A DNA stretch of 64,000 nucleotides from Asparagopsis taxiformis (Eukaryota > Rhodophyta > Florideophyceae > Bonnemaisoniales > Bonnemaisoniaceae). Shown here one piece after another: positions 41,093 through 50,169 of the stretch. The stretch covers positions 248,001 through 312,000 of the forward strand of contig JALQPE010001860.1 in NCBI GenBank assembly GCA_030407315.1, read 5' to 3'. How positions within the stretch are numbered: position 1 is the first letter of the stretch; every line of letters starts with the position of its first letter. A program made the translations under genes and the position numbers. The notes under the pieces are model-generated. The model made no database searches. It was not told the origin of the DNA and saw only the letters and a program-made list of their open reading frames with translations.

Positions 41093-42730
41093 TCATAGAA
41101 TAAATCTGGACAGATCAGACTTGACCAGCAGATCTCCAAGAGACTCTTGGACTTGCACCGCATCGACAGTGACCGTTTGACCCTTCAAAGAAGGAGCATT
41201 GAAAGATATATCTTGCACGATTCGTTCTATTACTGCATGAAGCCGTCTAGCACCGATATCCTCAACTGTGTTATTGATCTCAGCCGCTATATTTGCAATT
41301 TCCGTCACTGCAGCCTCTGTGAATTCGAGAGTAACACCCTCAGTGGCCAGCAACTCCCGCTGCTGTTTGATAAGGTTGTTTTCTGGAACTGTTAAAATTT
41401 TCCTTAGATCCTCCGTAAGCAGCGGTTTCAATTCAACCCTGATCGGTAAACGACCAACGAGTTCCGCCATAAGATCTGAGGGTTTGCACTGTGTAAATGC
41501 CCCGGCCGCAATGAACAGTATGTGATCGGTTTCAACATTTCCATGTTTGGTGGATACTGTCGTGCCCTCTATCAAAGGAAGCAAATCTCTTTGAACACCT
41601 TGGCTAGACGCATCCGCCCCATGTCGCTGACCCTCTGGAACGGCAATTTTATCAATTTCATCAATAACAACAATACCCGCATTCTCCGTAGCCTCAATTG
41701 CCTCCTTGACAACCGCTTCATCGCTGAGAAGCTTCTCTGATTCCGCCTCTTCAATAAGCGCGCGAGCATCACTGATTTTCACTCGTCGCTTCCGTGATCC
41801 GCTTTGACGAACAGTGAAAAGCTTATCAAAAACGTCGGTCATTCGCTCCGGAGCCATGTCAACCTGTACGAGAGACGGAGCAGTTCGACGGACGGGCTGT
41901 TCTACATCAATGACTTGATGGTCCAACGCACCTTGACGTAATAACTGGCGGAATTGTTCACGATTCTTTGTCGAGCCCGGTGAAGCCTTACCCATCAATT
42001 CATCGAGTATACGCTCCTCCACTGTACGAGCAATGCGGGCAGACATAACGCGTCTTTGACGATTTCGAGCCAATGTAATTGCATTCTCAACGAGGTCACG
42101 GATGATCTGTTCCACGTCGCGGCCGTGGAAGCCGACCTCTGTAAATTTAGTTGCTTCCACCTTAATGAAAGGAGAATCAACGAGTTTGCTGAGACGACGC
42201 GCCAGTTCTGTTTTCCCAACGCCAGAACTGCCTATGAGCAGACAGCATTTTGGCAGGACTTCCTCGCGCAACTCTGGACTCAAGCGCAAACGACGCCAGC
42301 GATTGCGCAAGGCGATGGCGAGAGCTTTCTTCGCGGACTGCTGGCCAACTATGTGACGATCAAGCTGTTCTACGATACGTTGCGGGGTGAGATCAGCGCT
42401 GAGTTGCGGGCCGCCGTAGGAGAGGGGATCTTCATCGGGATCTGTGGTAACAGCGTCTAGCACGGGGGAGTCGGGTTCATCGGGGGGAAGCTCTGTGGAA
42501 GGCGGCGGGGGTATTGTTGGAGGGTGGCCATTCGAGGGTGGCAGTTTAGTGTCGTCTGAACGGCTCACATAGACGGTTCCTATGTCTGTTTGGCGAATTG
42601 TTGGCGGGGTTGGCGGAGCGCGATCGGATGAATCGGATGTGATGAGAGAGCGGGCTAGGTTGAAGCGATGTGGATAAGGGTGCAAGCGAGGGACTACTGA
42701 AACGCCCAGACGTCGTAGTGACTGCAACAT
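41093..42730 (-). CDS. HSLU: HslU (ClpY) ATPase of a mitochondrial HslVU protease
   Basis: HslU is the hexameric AAA+ unfoldase that feeds HslV. The ATG at 42730 gives 545 residues with a mitochondrial-type leader (MLQSLRRLGVSVVPRLHPYP). The core opens with LTPQRIVEQLDRHIVGQ, Walker A is GSSGVGKTE near residue 172, Walker B is IVVIDEIDKI near 355, and the C-terminus is DLSRFIL, matching the bacterial ending that docks into HslV. The pore loop reads GFHG where Escherichia coli has GYVG. The insertion (I) domain is present between Walker A and B. HslVU occurs in mitochondria of some algae and protists but not in animals or most plants. No HslV is in this window. Confidence 0.95.
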   Translation of the reverse strand: MLQSLRRLGVSVVPRLHPYPHRFNLARSLITSDSSDRAPPTPPTIRQTDIGTVYVSRSDDTKLPPSNGHPPTIPPPPSTELPPDEPDSPVLDAVTTDPDEDPLSYGGPQLSADLTPQRIVEQLDRHIVGQQSAKKALAIALRNRWRRLRLSPELREEVLPKCCLLIGSSGVGKTELARRLSKLVDSPFIKVEATKFTEVGFHGRDVEQIIRDLVENAITLARNRQRRVMSARIARTVEERILDELMGKASPGSTKNREQFRQLLRQGALDHQVIDVEQPVRRTAPSLVQVDMAPERMTDVFDKLFTVRQSGSRKRRVKISDARALIEEAESEKLLSDEAVVKEAIEATENAGIVVIDEIDKIAVPEGQRHGADASSQGVQRDLLPLIEGTTVSTKHGNVETDHILFIAAGAFTQCKPSDLMAELVGRLPIRVELKPLLTEDLRKILTVPENNLIKQQRELLATEGVTLEFTEAAVTEIANIAAEINNTVEDIGARRLHAVIERIVQDISFNAPSLKGQTVTVDAVQVQESLGDLLVKSDLSRFIL

Positions 42731-43338
42731 GAGAAATGATTCGTTCAACGCGAAAGTACGTTGGAAACTAATGCTTTACGACTGGACATGAATGTTTTTG
42801 TGCGCGCAATATCAAGTATTGACGAGCTTCCAGGTTGGCCTTCCCTCCTTGGCTGCCTATCTGCGGCAGCTGTACATTTGGCAGCATTTCTGATCAGATA
42901 GGAAATATACACAAAAGTCATTGCTTGTAGGGACAGCTGTCTCTGTCAAATATGGTTCTTTTTTGCCGAAATAATTTGGATAGTGACATCACGTGTACTA
43001 TTGCGCTGTCAACATGTCATGAGCTGGTAACGCTGTGCAACGTAACCAGCTCCGCTAACTGTGCTGGCACGTCCAACGATTTCCCACGCAACTGTTTCAG
43101 GACTTGAAGAGAACCATCAAATATGTGATTAGAAACTGAAGTTGGAACGTTTACACATGAACAAAGGACGGAGCCCAATTCTTTTACCGCTGAGATGTGC
43201 TGCAAGGTTTCCGTCGATTTCTAAATATTCTATAAAACAAAGTGATAAAAATTCCCATTGCGGCACGACTAGAACACTTTCATCCTGGCATTCTCATCCT
43301 CCGCTGATTCCCAAGGTAGCCATCGCCCCAGCGCCACA
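42731..43338. other. Divergent intergenic region with inverted repeat
   Basis: Between HslU (minus) and the F-box/SNF2 gene (plus). An 8-bp inverted repeat (gagctggt / accagctc) with a 16-nt spacer spans 43021-43052. A TATA-like tataaaa lies near 43231, about 110 bases upstream of the plus-strand start. No gene is seen. Confidence 0.5.
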
Positions 43339-46300
43339 ATGCACTCGGAAGACGCACTACCTCTTTTAACTCTCAACTTCTTCCCCTACTGTCCCTCCGC
43401 ACCCATCACCGCCCCAACCTGGCAATCTAGCGGTGCCCGTATCGCTTTCCAATCCTGGATAGACGCCAACAAATCCCAGATTCCATCATCTCCAACTTCA
43501 CTCCCCACTGAAGCATCCGTTCGCATCTTCACTCTCTTGCATCAACACCGTACCCGAAAATCCTCTTTAAATATCATTCTCACCCCATCCCCCACTATAT
43601 GCACTGTTCAAATCTTTTTAAAGCGCCCCAAACCTCTCCATTCAATCTCCCGCGAGCTAGTCCGTCCCTCCGAAGCCCTTCGCACCCTCTTTTGGCACTA
43701 CCTCCAGCGCCACATATCCCCTCCGTCTCCAAGAGATACATGTGGCTTCGCGGGTTGTGCCAGTAGCTGCAAACCACATATCGACAATGATACCCGTCAA
43801 GCTTTCCATCTCGATCGCGTTTTCGATACATGCTCTCTCCCACCAGCAGCAGCAAATTCACCCCGCAAATATCGAAAGTCACTCCTCACAGACCTCCCGG
43901 ACGAAATTCTTCTCAACATTGTTCTTCGACTCGAACCGCATGATTTCGCAAACCTTGCGTCAACAAGCCCCGCCTTAGCAGCCCTTCTTGTCCCAATAGT
44001 CCCCGGTCTTCGACTCCATCTCTTCCCTCATCAGGTCCGTGCACTCGACAAAATGATGGCCCTCGAACATCCGAAAGCTCCATCACGACCCGTTCCGCTC
44101 CTAGAAACTCTGCCACTTGCAGACCCATCTTTCCAAAATGTTGCAGTGGACATGTGCGATGGAAGTGTCTTACAATTCGTTGATTTGCCCAGGGTTCCAG
44201 ACCCTGTAGGTGGCTTGTTTTGCGACGAACCAGGACTGGGCAAAACAATCACCGCCCTCTCGCTAATTTTGAAGACGCTCGGTCAGCTGCCGCGCCCACC
44301 GCCTGGTCAAAAACTTGAGATAATTGGCATTGGCGCTACAGCTTGTCGCGTGTACAAAGAGCAGACCAATGGAAGATTTAGACGGTATGGTGATGACGCT
44401 AAGATTTCTATATCACGACGTTCCCGATTGCTTCCAGACTCAGTGAAGGATCGTAGGAGATCGTCATATAGGTCCGTCATTCAGCCTAATTTCTACCAAA
44501 CCAGCAAGGGAGAAGGGTCTGTACCCAATTTGGAACCTTCCGCCACCAATTCTGTTATTTATTTATCGCGCGCTACACTGGTTATCGCTCCTCAGGTTCT
44601 TACTGCGCATTGGCTTAATCAGATTGCATTGCATGTGGAGCATGGAAAGTTGGACATATTACATCTACGAACCGAGCGTGATCTACCCTACGACGTAGAG
44701 GATTTGTCAAACGGCTATGATCTCATCATTACCTCTTTCGAGCTCATCTCTGCAATGGATAGCGCTATGCGAAGAGTTGCTCCTATGCTGCTTCGTGTCC
44801 ATTTCCTACGAGTAATTATTGATGAAGGGCATGCGCTTTCGGCATCGGGAATTACCCAATTCAGCTTCGTGAGCGACCTCATTCGTACGGATCGCCGTTG
44901 GGTCATGACTGGCACTCCCACTCCATCCACTCAGCGCTCCGATATTGATCACCTAGTGTCGCTTCTCCGATTTATCCGTGAAGAATCGTACGGTCTGGAT
45001 AAACAAGCTTGGTCTATGGGGATTCGAACACCTTACTCGTCATTTATGCCAGAAAGCCTAGACAGGCTGAAAGAACTACTGTCTAGAGTTATGATTCGCT
45101 CTAAAAAGAGTATGTTGACAGCGAAATGCCATGTTAAGAATGTACTCTTAGACTTCTCCGAAGATTCAGCCAGGAGCTACAATGAATTGTTCTCTCTTAT
45201 TCGCCGGAATCTAATCACATCTGATTGGTTTTCTGCCACAAACAGTGAATCACTCCTGAACAAGAAGAACAAAACCGAAGCAAACAGAGTTCTGGCTAAT
45301 TTACGGCTTTCATGCTGTATGGGTGGTACCGTGAAGGCAGAATTTACAAGGTCTGAAGTGGTTGAGATGCTGGACATATTATATGATACCTATCGGGATT
45401 TTGCAGGCCTATCAGATAGTGATCGGTTTGATGACCCAGAGCTTGAATGGCATCTCCTGGAATCTCCTACTTCGGATGACGATGAGCTTGACGATGCTGC
45501 GTTGGCTGAGTTACGCAATCGAGTCCAAATGTTTGAGGTCATGAATGAACAGGACGAGCCCCATCTTCGATTGACGAAGTATTTCAAGAAACCCATAAAT
45601 GGGAAGAGTTTCCTAAAGAGAATATATCGTGGTAAATTGTGTACTATTGGAGAAGCCTTCTTCCACCGGCACTTCTTCTGCCAAAAATGTGGTGGGAGTT
45701 CTACTGTTCCAATGGTAACACCTTGCGCTCATCTATTATGCAATGACTGTATTTCCAAAGACCGGACCACATGTGTGGCAACAGGCTGCGGAAAGAAGTA
45801 TTACCTCGACAAGGTTGGTATACCGGAGAAGCTGATCGAACTGCAACCAAGTATCAGCGCGGACGGCTGGATACCACACTGGGAGTTCACCAAAAGTTCG
45901 AAAATGGAATACCTTATGAATCGTATTCTCAATATACCTATGAACGAAGAATGGGTTAATGGCGAAAGCAAGCCACGCTTGACGCGCCCCAAGATAATAA
46001 TCTATAGTCACTTCCAGGAACATCTCGAGTTGCTCTCAATGACTCTTCGAAAACGGGAAATGGAAGGTCGCTTTACAGAACTATATGTAAATCAAAAGGA
46101 GTGGGCGAATCGTGGAATGAAACGAGGCGAAATCGTGAACCGGGCGATTAAGCAATTCACAGAAGACCCAGAGATACACATTCTCATCATGAACACAAAG
46201 TACGGATCTGTAGGATTGGATTTCAGTTTTGTTGAATTTATATTCATGCTAGAGCCGCTTTGGGATGCATCGTTAGAACTTCAAGTCATTAGTCGAGCCC

Positions 46301-46596
46301 ATCGCATCGGTTGCAAGAAGGATATATACGTGGAACGTCTTATTATGAAGAATTCTCTAGAGGTGGACATGCTATCGAGCTTATCCAATTCATCTGAATC
46401 TCAGTCGAGTCCTCGAACTTCAGGCGTGGCTCAGGCCAAAAGTCAACAGGAAACTTCACGTATTTCACGACTACTGAGTAGTCTGAAGATGGTGCAGGCT
46501 AAGAAAACCAATGAAGAACTCATCAGAGAAGCTACAAAACGGAAGCGATTAGTGGACGGCGACAAAACCCGAAGGGTTAGGTTTCGTGTCGAATGA
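43339..46596 (+). CDS. F-box / SNF2 helicase / RING protein
   Basis: A single exon of 1085 residues combining three kinds of module. An F-box-like segment is at about 187-225 (LLTDLPDEILLNIVLRLEPH). The SNF2 ATPase starts with DEPGLGKTITALSLIL near 297 and has IIDEGHALSAS (DEGH box) near 494 and TGTPTP. A RING-type finger lies within the ATPase at about 780-815 (CQKCGG, CAHLLCNDC, TCVATGC). The second helicase lobe ends with SRAHRIG near 984. The order matches the plant F-box SNF2 proteins of the At3g54460 type and resembles the Rad5/HLTF-like branch. The Walker A has P where M is usual (DEPGLGKT for DEMGLGKT). A role in chromatin or repair with ubiquitin ligase activity is inferred. Confidence 0.88.
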   Translation: MHSEDALPLLTLNFFPYCPSAPITAPTWQSSGARIAFQSWIDANKSQIPSSPTSLPTEASVRIFTLLHQHRTRKSSLNIILTPSPTICTVQIFLKRPKPLHSISRELVRPSEALRTLFWHYLQRHISPPSPRDTCGFAGCASSCKPHIDNDTRQAFHLDRVFDTCSLPPAAANSPRKYRKSLLTDLPDEILLNIVLRLEPHDFANLASTSPALAALLVPIVPGLRLHLFPHQVRALDKMMALEHPKAPSRPVPLLETLPLADPSFQNVAVDMCDGSVLQFVDLPRVPDPVGGLFCDEPGLGKTITALSLILKTLGQLPRPPPGQKLEIIGIGATACRVYKEQTNGRFRRYGDDAKISISRRSRLLPDSVKDRRRSSYRSVIQPNFYQTSKGEGSVPNLEPSATNSVIYLSRATLVIAPQVLTAHWLNQIALHVEHGKLDILHLRTERDLPYDVEDLSNGYDLIITSFELISAMDSAMRRVAPMLLRVHFLRVIIDEGHALSASGITQFSFVSDLIRTDRRWVMTGTPTPSTQRSDIDHLVSLLRFIREESYGLDKQAWSMGIRTPYSSFMPESLDRLKELLSRVMIRSKKSMLTAKCHVKNVLLDFSEDSARSYNELFSLIRRNLITSDWFSATNSESLLNKKNKTEANRVLANLRLSCCMGGTVKAEFTRSEVVEMLDILYDTYRDFAGLSDSDRFDDPELEWHLLESPTSDDDELDDAALAELRNRVQMFEVMNEQDEPHLRLTKYFKKPINGKSFLKRIYRGKLCTIGEAFFHRHFFCQKCGGSSTVPMVTPCAHLLCNDCISKDRTTCVATGCGKKYYLDKVGIPEKLIELQPSISADGWIPHWEFTKSSKMEYLMNRILNIPMNEEWVNGESKPRLTRPKIIIYSHFQEHLELLSMTLRKREMEGRFTELYVNQKEWANRGMKRGEIVNRAIKQFTEDPEIHILIMNTKYGSVGLDFSFVEFIFMLEPLWDASLELQVISRAHRIGCKKDIYVERLIMKNSLEVDMLSSLSNSSESQSSPRTSGVAQAKSQQETSRISRLLSSLKMVQAKKTNEELIREATKRKRLVDGDKTRRVRFRVE

Positions 46597-46731
46597 CATG
46601 CTCAATGCAATAACAACATATATTTATCTGTTCACGGGCAGGCCTGTCAACTATGTTTGGGAACTGATCATGACATCGTTTGACAACCAAGCAGAATGTA
46701 CATATACAAGAAGTGGAGCAGCGAAAACCCA

Positions 46732-49689
46732 TCACATAACCTTGATGATCTTCCCGCGTGTCTTATCCACTGAGAACTTTCGTTGTTGGAACAATTTGCT
46801 CTTGTAAAAGCCGTCACAAGAATAGACATTCATCTCTCGTGCTCTTGCTTCAAAGTCGTCCAAATCAACTTCTACTTGTTTCAAAGGCTGAGCAGAGGAA
46901 CCAAGCGATTCAGAGTTACCTTGGCGCAGCACCATTTGTGTTGCAGCATAGTCACGGACAAGTCCACTGAGAACGTAGAACAGGAGCTCGTTGTCATCTT
47001 TGCGATATGCCAAGTACTTGTGGAAACGACGTCGCAATTGTCGCATCAATGAGTATTTCTGGCTTGCGAAGAACGATTCCAACATAACAGCTATAGCTGT
47101 GTTGATATCGTCCTCACGAACGTAATCCCGCAAGTGAAGCCTGGCATGTGCTTCTGCGAGTCTAACAATCGACTCCAGGTGACGTAGTGCAATCGGCATA
47201 CCACCTGATGCCATCGATTCTCGTCTCAAGTCGATGTACAGCGATGAAATCTTCTCCTTGTCCATGTTCGTCAGTTTGGGGTTGACAGTGTTCTTGGCGT
47301 AAAGTAGGTATTTTCTGAGGGTAGACTGCGGAATGAGCTCGATGCCATCGGCACTGAAATCGGAAGCCGGAACCTCTGCTTTCATATCGATGTCCATATG
47401 TTCTAGCTCTCCCTCCTGGATTTGGGGGTGCGACCTCATGTGCGAGTCAACCACAAATTTGGCCAATGTTTCGTCTTGGGTCGAATCAACTGTATCCCTG
47501 ACGACGCATAGGACGTCGAAACGAGAAAGAATGGGCTCCGTGAGATCTACGTTGTCGAAGAATGAAATTGACGGATCGTATCTTCCTTTCACCGGATTAG
47601 CAGCGGCGAACACAGAACATCGTGCTTGCAGTGTGGTAACGATACCTGCCTTGGAAATGGATATACTTTGCTGTTCCATAGCTTCGTGAATCGATGTACG
47701 ATCCGCGTCATTCATTTTGTCAAACTCATCGATGAGACATACTCCGCGATCTGCCAAGACGAGTGCGCCTCCTTCTAGCGTCCATTCCCTCGTCACTGGA
47801 TCTCGATGCACGACAGCTGTCAGACCTACTGCGGAGGCACCCTTACCCGTCGCGTAGACAGCGCGATGGGCAGTCTTCTCGACGTACTTCAAAAACTGAG
47901 ATTTTGCAGTTCCTGGATCACCCATCAGCAAGACGTTGATGTCTCCTCGAATACGATGCTTTTCTCCCACTTCCTTCGCCTGTCCACCAAACAGGGCCAG
48001 GGCAAGAGCCTTCTTGATGTTGGCATGACCATAAATACTGGGTGCAATAGAGGCGAAAATGCGCTCAGATATCCTTGGGTCTTTAGCCATCTGACGGATC
48101 TCAGCAATGTTGTCATCAGTAAGTTCCATTTCGGCGTGGGCATCCTCCATTTTGCGGATGTAGTTGGCTTCAATCACAGTTGAAAAGACTGGGAAACCAT
48201 TCATTATGTTAATGGAAGGATCAACATTGTGCCTATATACACCAGTCACTTCGACCTCCTCCCCAGGCCTAGCACAGTCAATAAGATCGTTCAGGAGAAT
48301 GACTTCCTTGTATCGAGGAAGACGCCCAGCAGGTACAGAACCGGGGCTCTCCTGCAAATTGATTTTCTGAAAGTTACCGAAGAGTGTTTGTTCGGAATTG
48401 ACTGAGAAAGGACCGCGAGATCCACACTCTGTGCACATAGATATACTTCTCTCCGCCTTTGTAGAGGCAGTTGCATTCGGAGCAAGGACGGCCTTGCATT
48501 TCTCACAGTTCAGTTTCACCATTCTCAAATGTGGGAACACCCCAGATCGACGAGTTACGACGCCAGATACCTTGATGAGGGTATTGAGATGAATGTGACG
48601 AATATCACGGAGATGATCAGACACCGGTAATTCCGAAATGCGAACAAAGATCTCGGGGTGAATCCGGCCATACTCTGGGAAAATGGAAAGAGTGACATCT
48701 GTTGCAGCTTCACTAAAAATCTCCAATACACTTGTTGGAGCATCGGCAAGCCAAATGCCAACAGTCGGCTCAGCAACGGAGAAATGTTTGAAGTTGACAA
48801 CCAGTGACTGGCCGTTATTAGCACCCATCATTCGAATGCGATCCATATAGATCAGGGAATCAGTCTTGTCATCAGCGAAGGTGCGCAAAAAGGAAGTAAA
48901 ACGACGGAACACTTCTTGACGAGCACGACGATCACGTAAAATTCGGTTGATCTCCTGTCCTTCTCCAGCATTGGCGTCCAAGTCGTAGGGCTCGTCGGGA
49001 ATGGGATCTTCATTATCCTCCTGCCCATAACTCATCACAGGGGTACCACCAATTTCTGCCTGGGAGCCTTGTGCGCCCGAAGCAACAGACCCATTCTGAA
49101 CGGAATCAGCTCCTCGTGTCGAACGATGTCGGGCGACGATAGCCTCGCGACGGGCCCTTCGACGAGCAAATCCGGCCTCACCTTCTTCCTCAGAATCGGA
49201 ATCATCTCTGTTGATATGCGGTGCCAAACGGCCATTCAAACCTGTAATTTGAATGTTATCACGTCGATCTCTCTCACGCAATTCACGTTCTACTCTGCGA
49301 CGCGCGGCAACACTCATTTCTCCGGCACTTTCAGCCTCGGCAGCTTCATCGACCTCATAGCGATCGAGCTGTTCCAATGGACGGTAATCATTGACCATGT
49401 CATCTCCGAGCAAGTCTTCGCCTTCTTCCTCCTCTTCAGTGTTTTGCACCGGACGGGCATCACCATCTACAGCCATTGCGTGGGCCTGGGAATCATCCTG
49501 GCTGTAGTCGACATTCATGTCATCATCGTCGGCACCTGGGGTGAACGGTGTACGGGGTGTGCGAGGCGTGTACGGTGTAGCGGGCGTTCGGGGCGTGCGC
49601 GCCGCGCTACGCGATGCAGTGACATCGGCCGATGTAGAGACGGGACCTGCGTCCGCGGTGTCGTCGGTTGTTCGGGATGGGTCTGCCAT
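46732..49689 (-). CDS. MCM2: MCM2, replicative helicase subunit
   Basis: One of six subunits of the MCM2-7 helicase that unwinds DNA at replication forks. The single exon gives 985 residues. The N-terminus has a long acidic, Ser/Thr-Pro stretch (TPRTPATPYTPRTPRTP), as is usual for MCM2 and likely a target of cell-cycle kinases. A Cys4 zinc finger sits near residue 400 (CEKC and CTEC). The AAA+ core has Walker A GDPGTAKSQFLK near 590, Walker B CLIDEFDKM and the Arg finger SRFD near 723. The C-terminus is short. It is transcribed away from MCM7 with 480 bases between start codons, which contain four E2F-like sites. Confidence 0.97.
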   Translation of the reverse strand: MADPSRTTDDTADAGPVSTSADVTASRSAARTPRTPATPYTPRTPRTPFTPGADDDDMNVDYSQDDSQAHAMAVDGDARPVQNTEEEEEGEDLLGDDMVNDYRPLEQLDRYEVDEAAEAESAGEMSVAARRRVERELRERDRRDNIQITGLNGRLAPHINRDDSDSEEEGEAGFARRRARREAIVARHRSTRGADSVQNGSVASGAQGSQAEIGGTPVMSYGQEDNEDPIPDEPYDLDANAGEGQEINRILRDRRARQEVFRRFTSFLRTFADDKTDSLIYMDRIRMMGANNGQSLVVNFKHFSVAEPTVGIWLADAPTSVLEIFSEAATDVTLSIFPEYGRIHPEIFVRISELPVSDHLRDIRHIHLNTLIKVSGVVTRRSGVFPHLRMVKLNCEKCKAVLAPNATASTKAERSISMCTECGSRGPFSVNSEQTLFGNFQKINLQESPGSVPAGRLPRYKEVILLNDLIDCARPGEEVEVTGVYRHNVDPSINIMNGFPVFSTVIEANYIRKMEDAHAEMELTDDNIAEIRQMAKDPRISERIFASIAPSIYGHANIKKALALALFGGQAKEVGEKHRIRGDINVLLMGDPGTAKSQFLKYVEKTAHRAVYATGKGASAVGLTAVVHRDPVTREWTLEGGALVLADRGVCLIDEFDKMNDADRTSIHEAMEQQSISISKAGIVTTLQARCSVFAAANPVKGRYDPSISFFDNVDLTEPILSRFDVLCVVRDTVDSTQDETLAKFVVDSHMRSHPQIQEGELEHMDIDMKAEVPASDFSADGIELIPQSTLRKYLLYAKNTVNPKLTNMDKEKISSLYIDLRRESMASGGMPIALRHLESIVRLAEAHARLHLRDYVREDDINTAIAVMLESFFASQKYSLMRQLRRRFHKYLAYRKDDNELLFYVLSGLVRDYAATQMVLRQGNSESLGSSAQPLKQVEVDLDDFEARAREMNVYSCDGFYKSKLFQQRKFSVDKTRGKIIKVM

Positions 49690-50169
49690 TGTTCGGAAAG
49701 ATCGTCAGGGTGGCCGGTGGGTGCAGAAGGAGATGGGCGTGCAGCTGAATGAGTTCTGATAAGTCTATCAAGGGGGCTCTAGAACTGATAGCAGGGAAAT
49801 TTAATAATATATATTTTGGCGGGAAATGCTCTTACTCAATGGCGTTCACAGTCGCCTGATTGGGACGTTTTTCTCCCGCCAAAACAATTTCGTCGTACTC
49901 GTAAATTTGGGTTGTTTTGATTGGTGCTCAGTTTTGGCGGGAAGTTTGACAAGGTCTGCTCATGCTCTCAAAGGTCATCTACAGTACACGTTTCGCGCCA
50001 ATGCAGTCGTAATATTTCCATTGCCGTTTCACACTTCACTTTATATCTTTATCCAGTACTATCCCTCTACCGATCAAAGCGTCGCGTGGCCGTCAAGAAT
50101 TGTCCACCTGCTCAATCTCATCGAAAATTCTTTCGAGCTTGCACTTTGTGCAACTTCATCGGACAAACT
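49690..50169. promoter_or_regulatory. Bidirectional MCM2-MCM7 promoter with four E2F-like sites
   Basis: This stretch lies between the ATGs of MCM2 (minus) and MCM7 (plus). It contains four sequences matching the E2F/DP consensus TTTSSCGC or its close variants: ttttggcgggaaa at 49814-49826, ttctcccgccaaaa at 49871-49884, ttttggcgggaag at 49932-49944 and tttcgcgccaa at 49991-50001. E2F control of MCM genes is established in animals and plants. Finding four sites in one 480-base promoter here supports shared S-phase regulation. The sites are seen in sequence; the binding factor is inferred. Confidence 0.75.

Noticed and set aside
49921..50169. 83-codon N-terminal extension of MCM7
   Set aside because: It runs through the E2F sites and begins without ATG; MCM7 homologues begin near MAQLSS.
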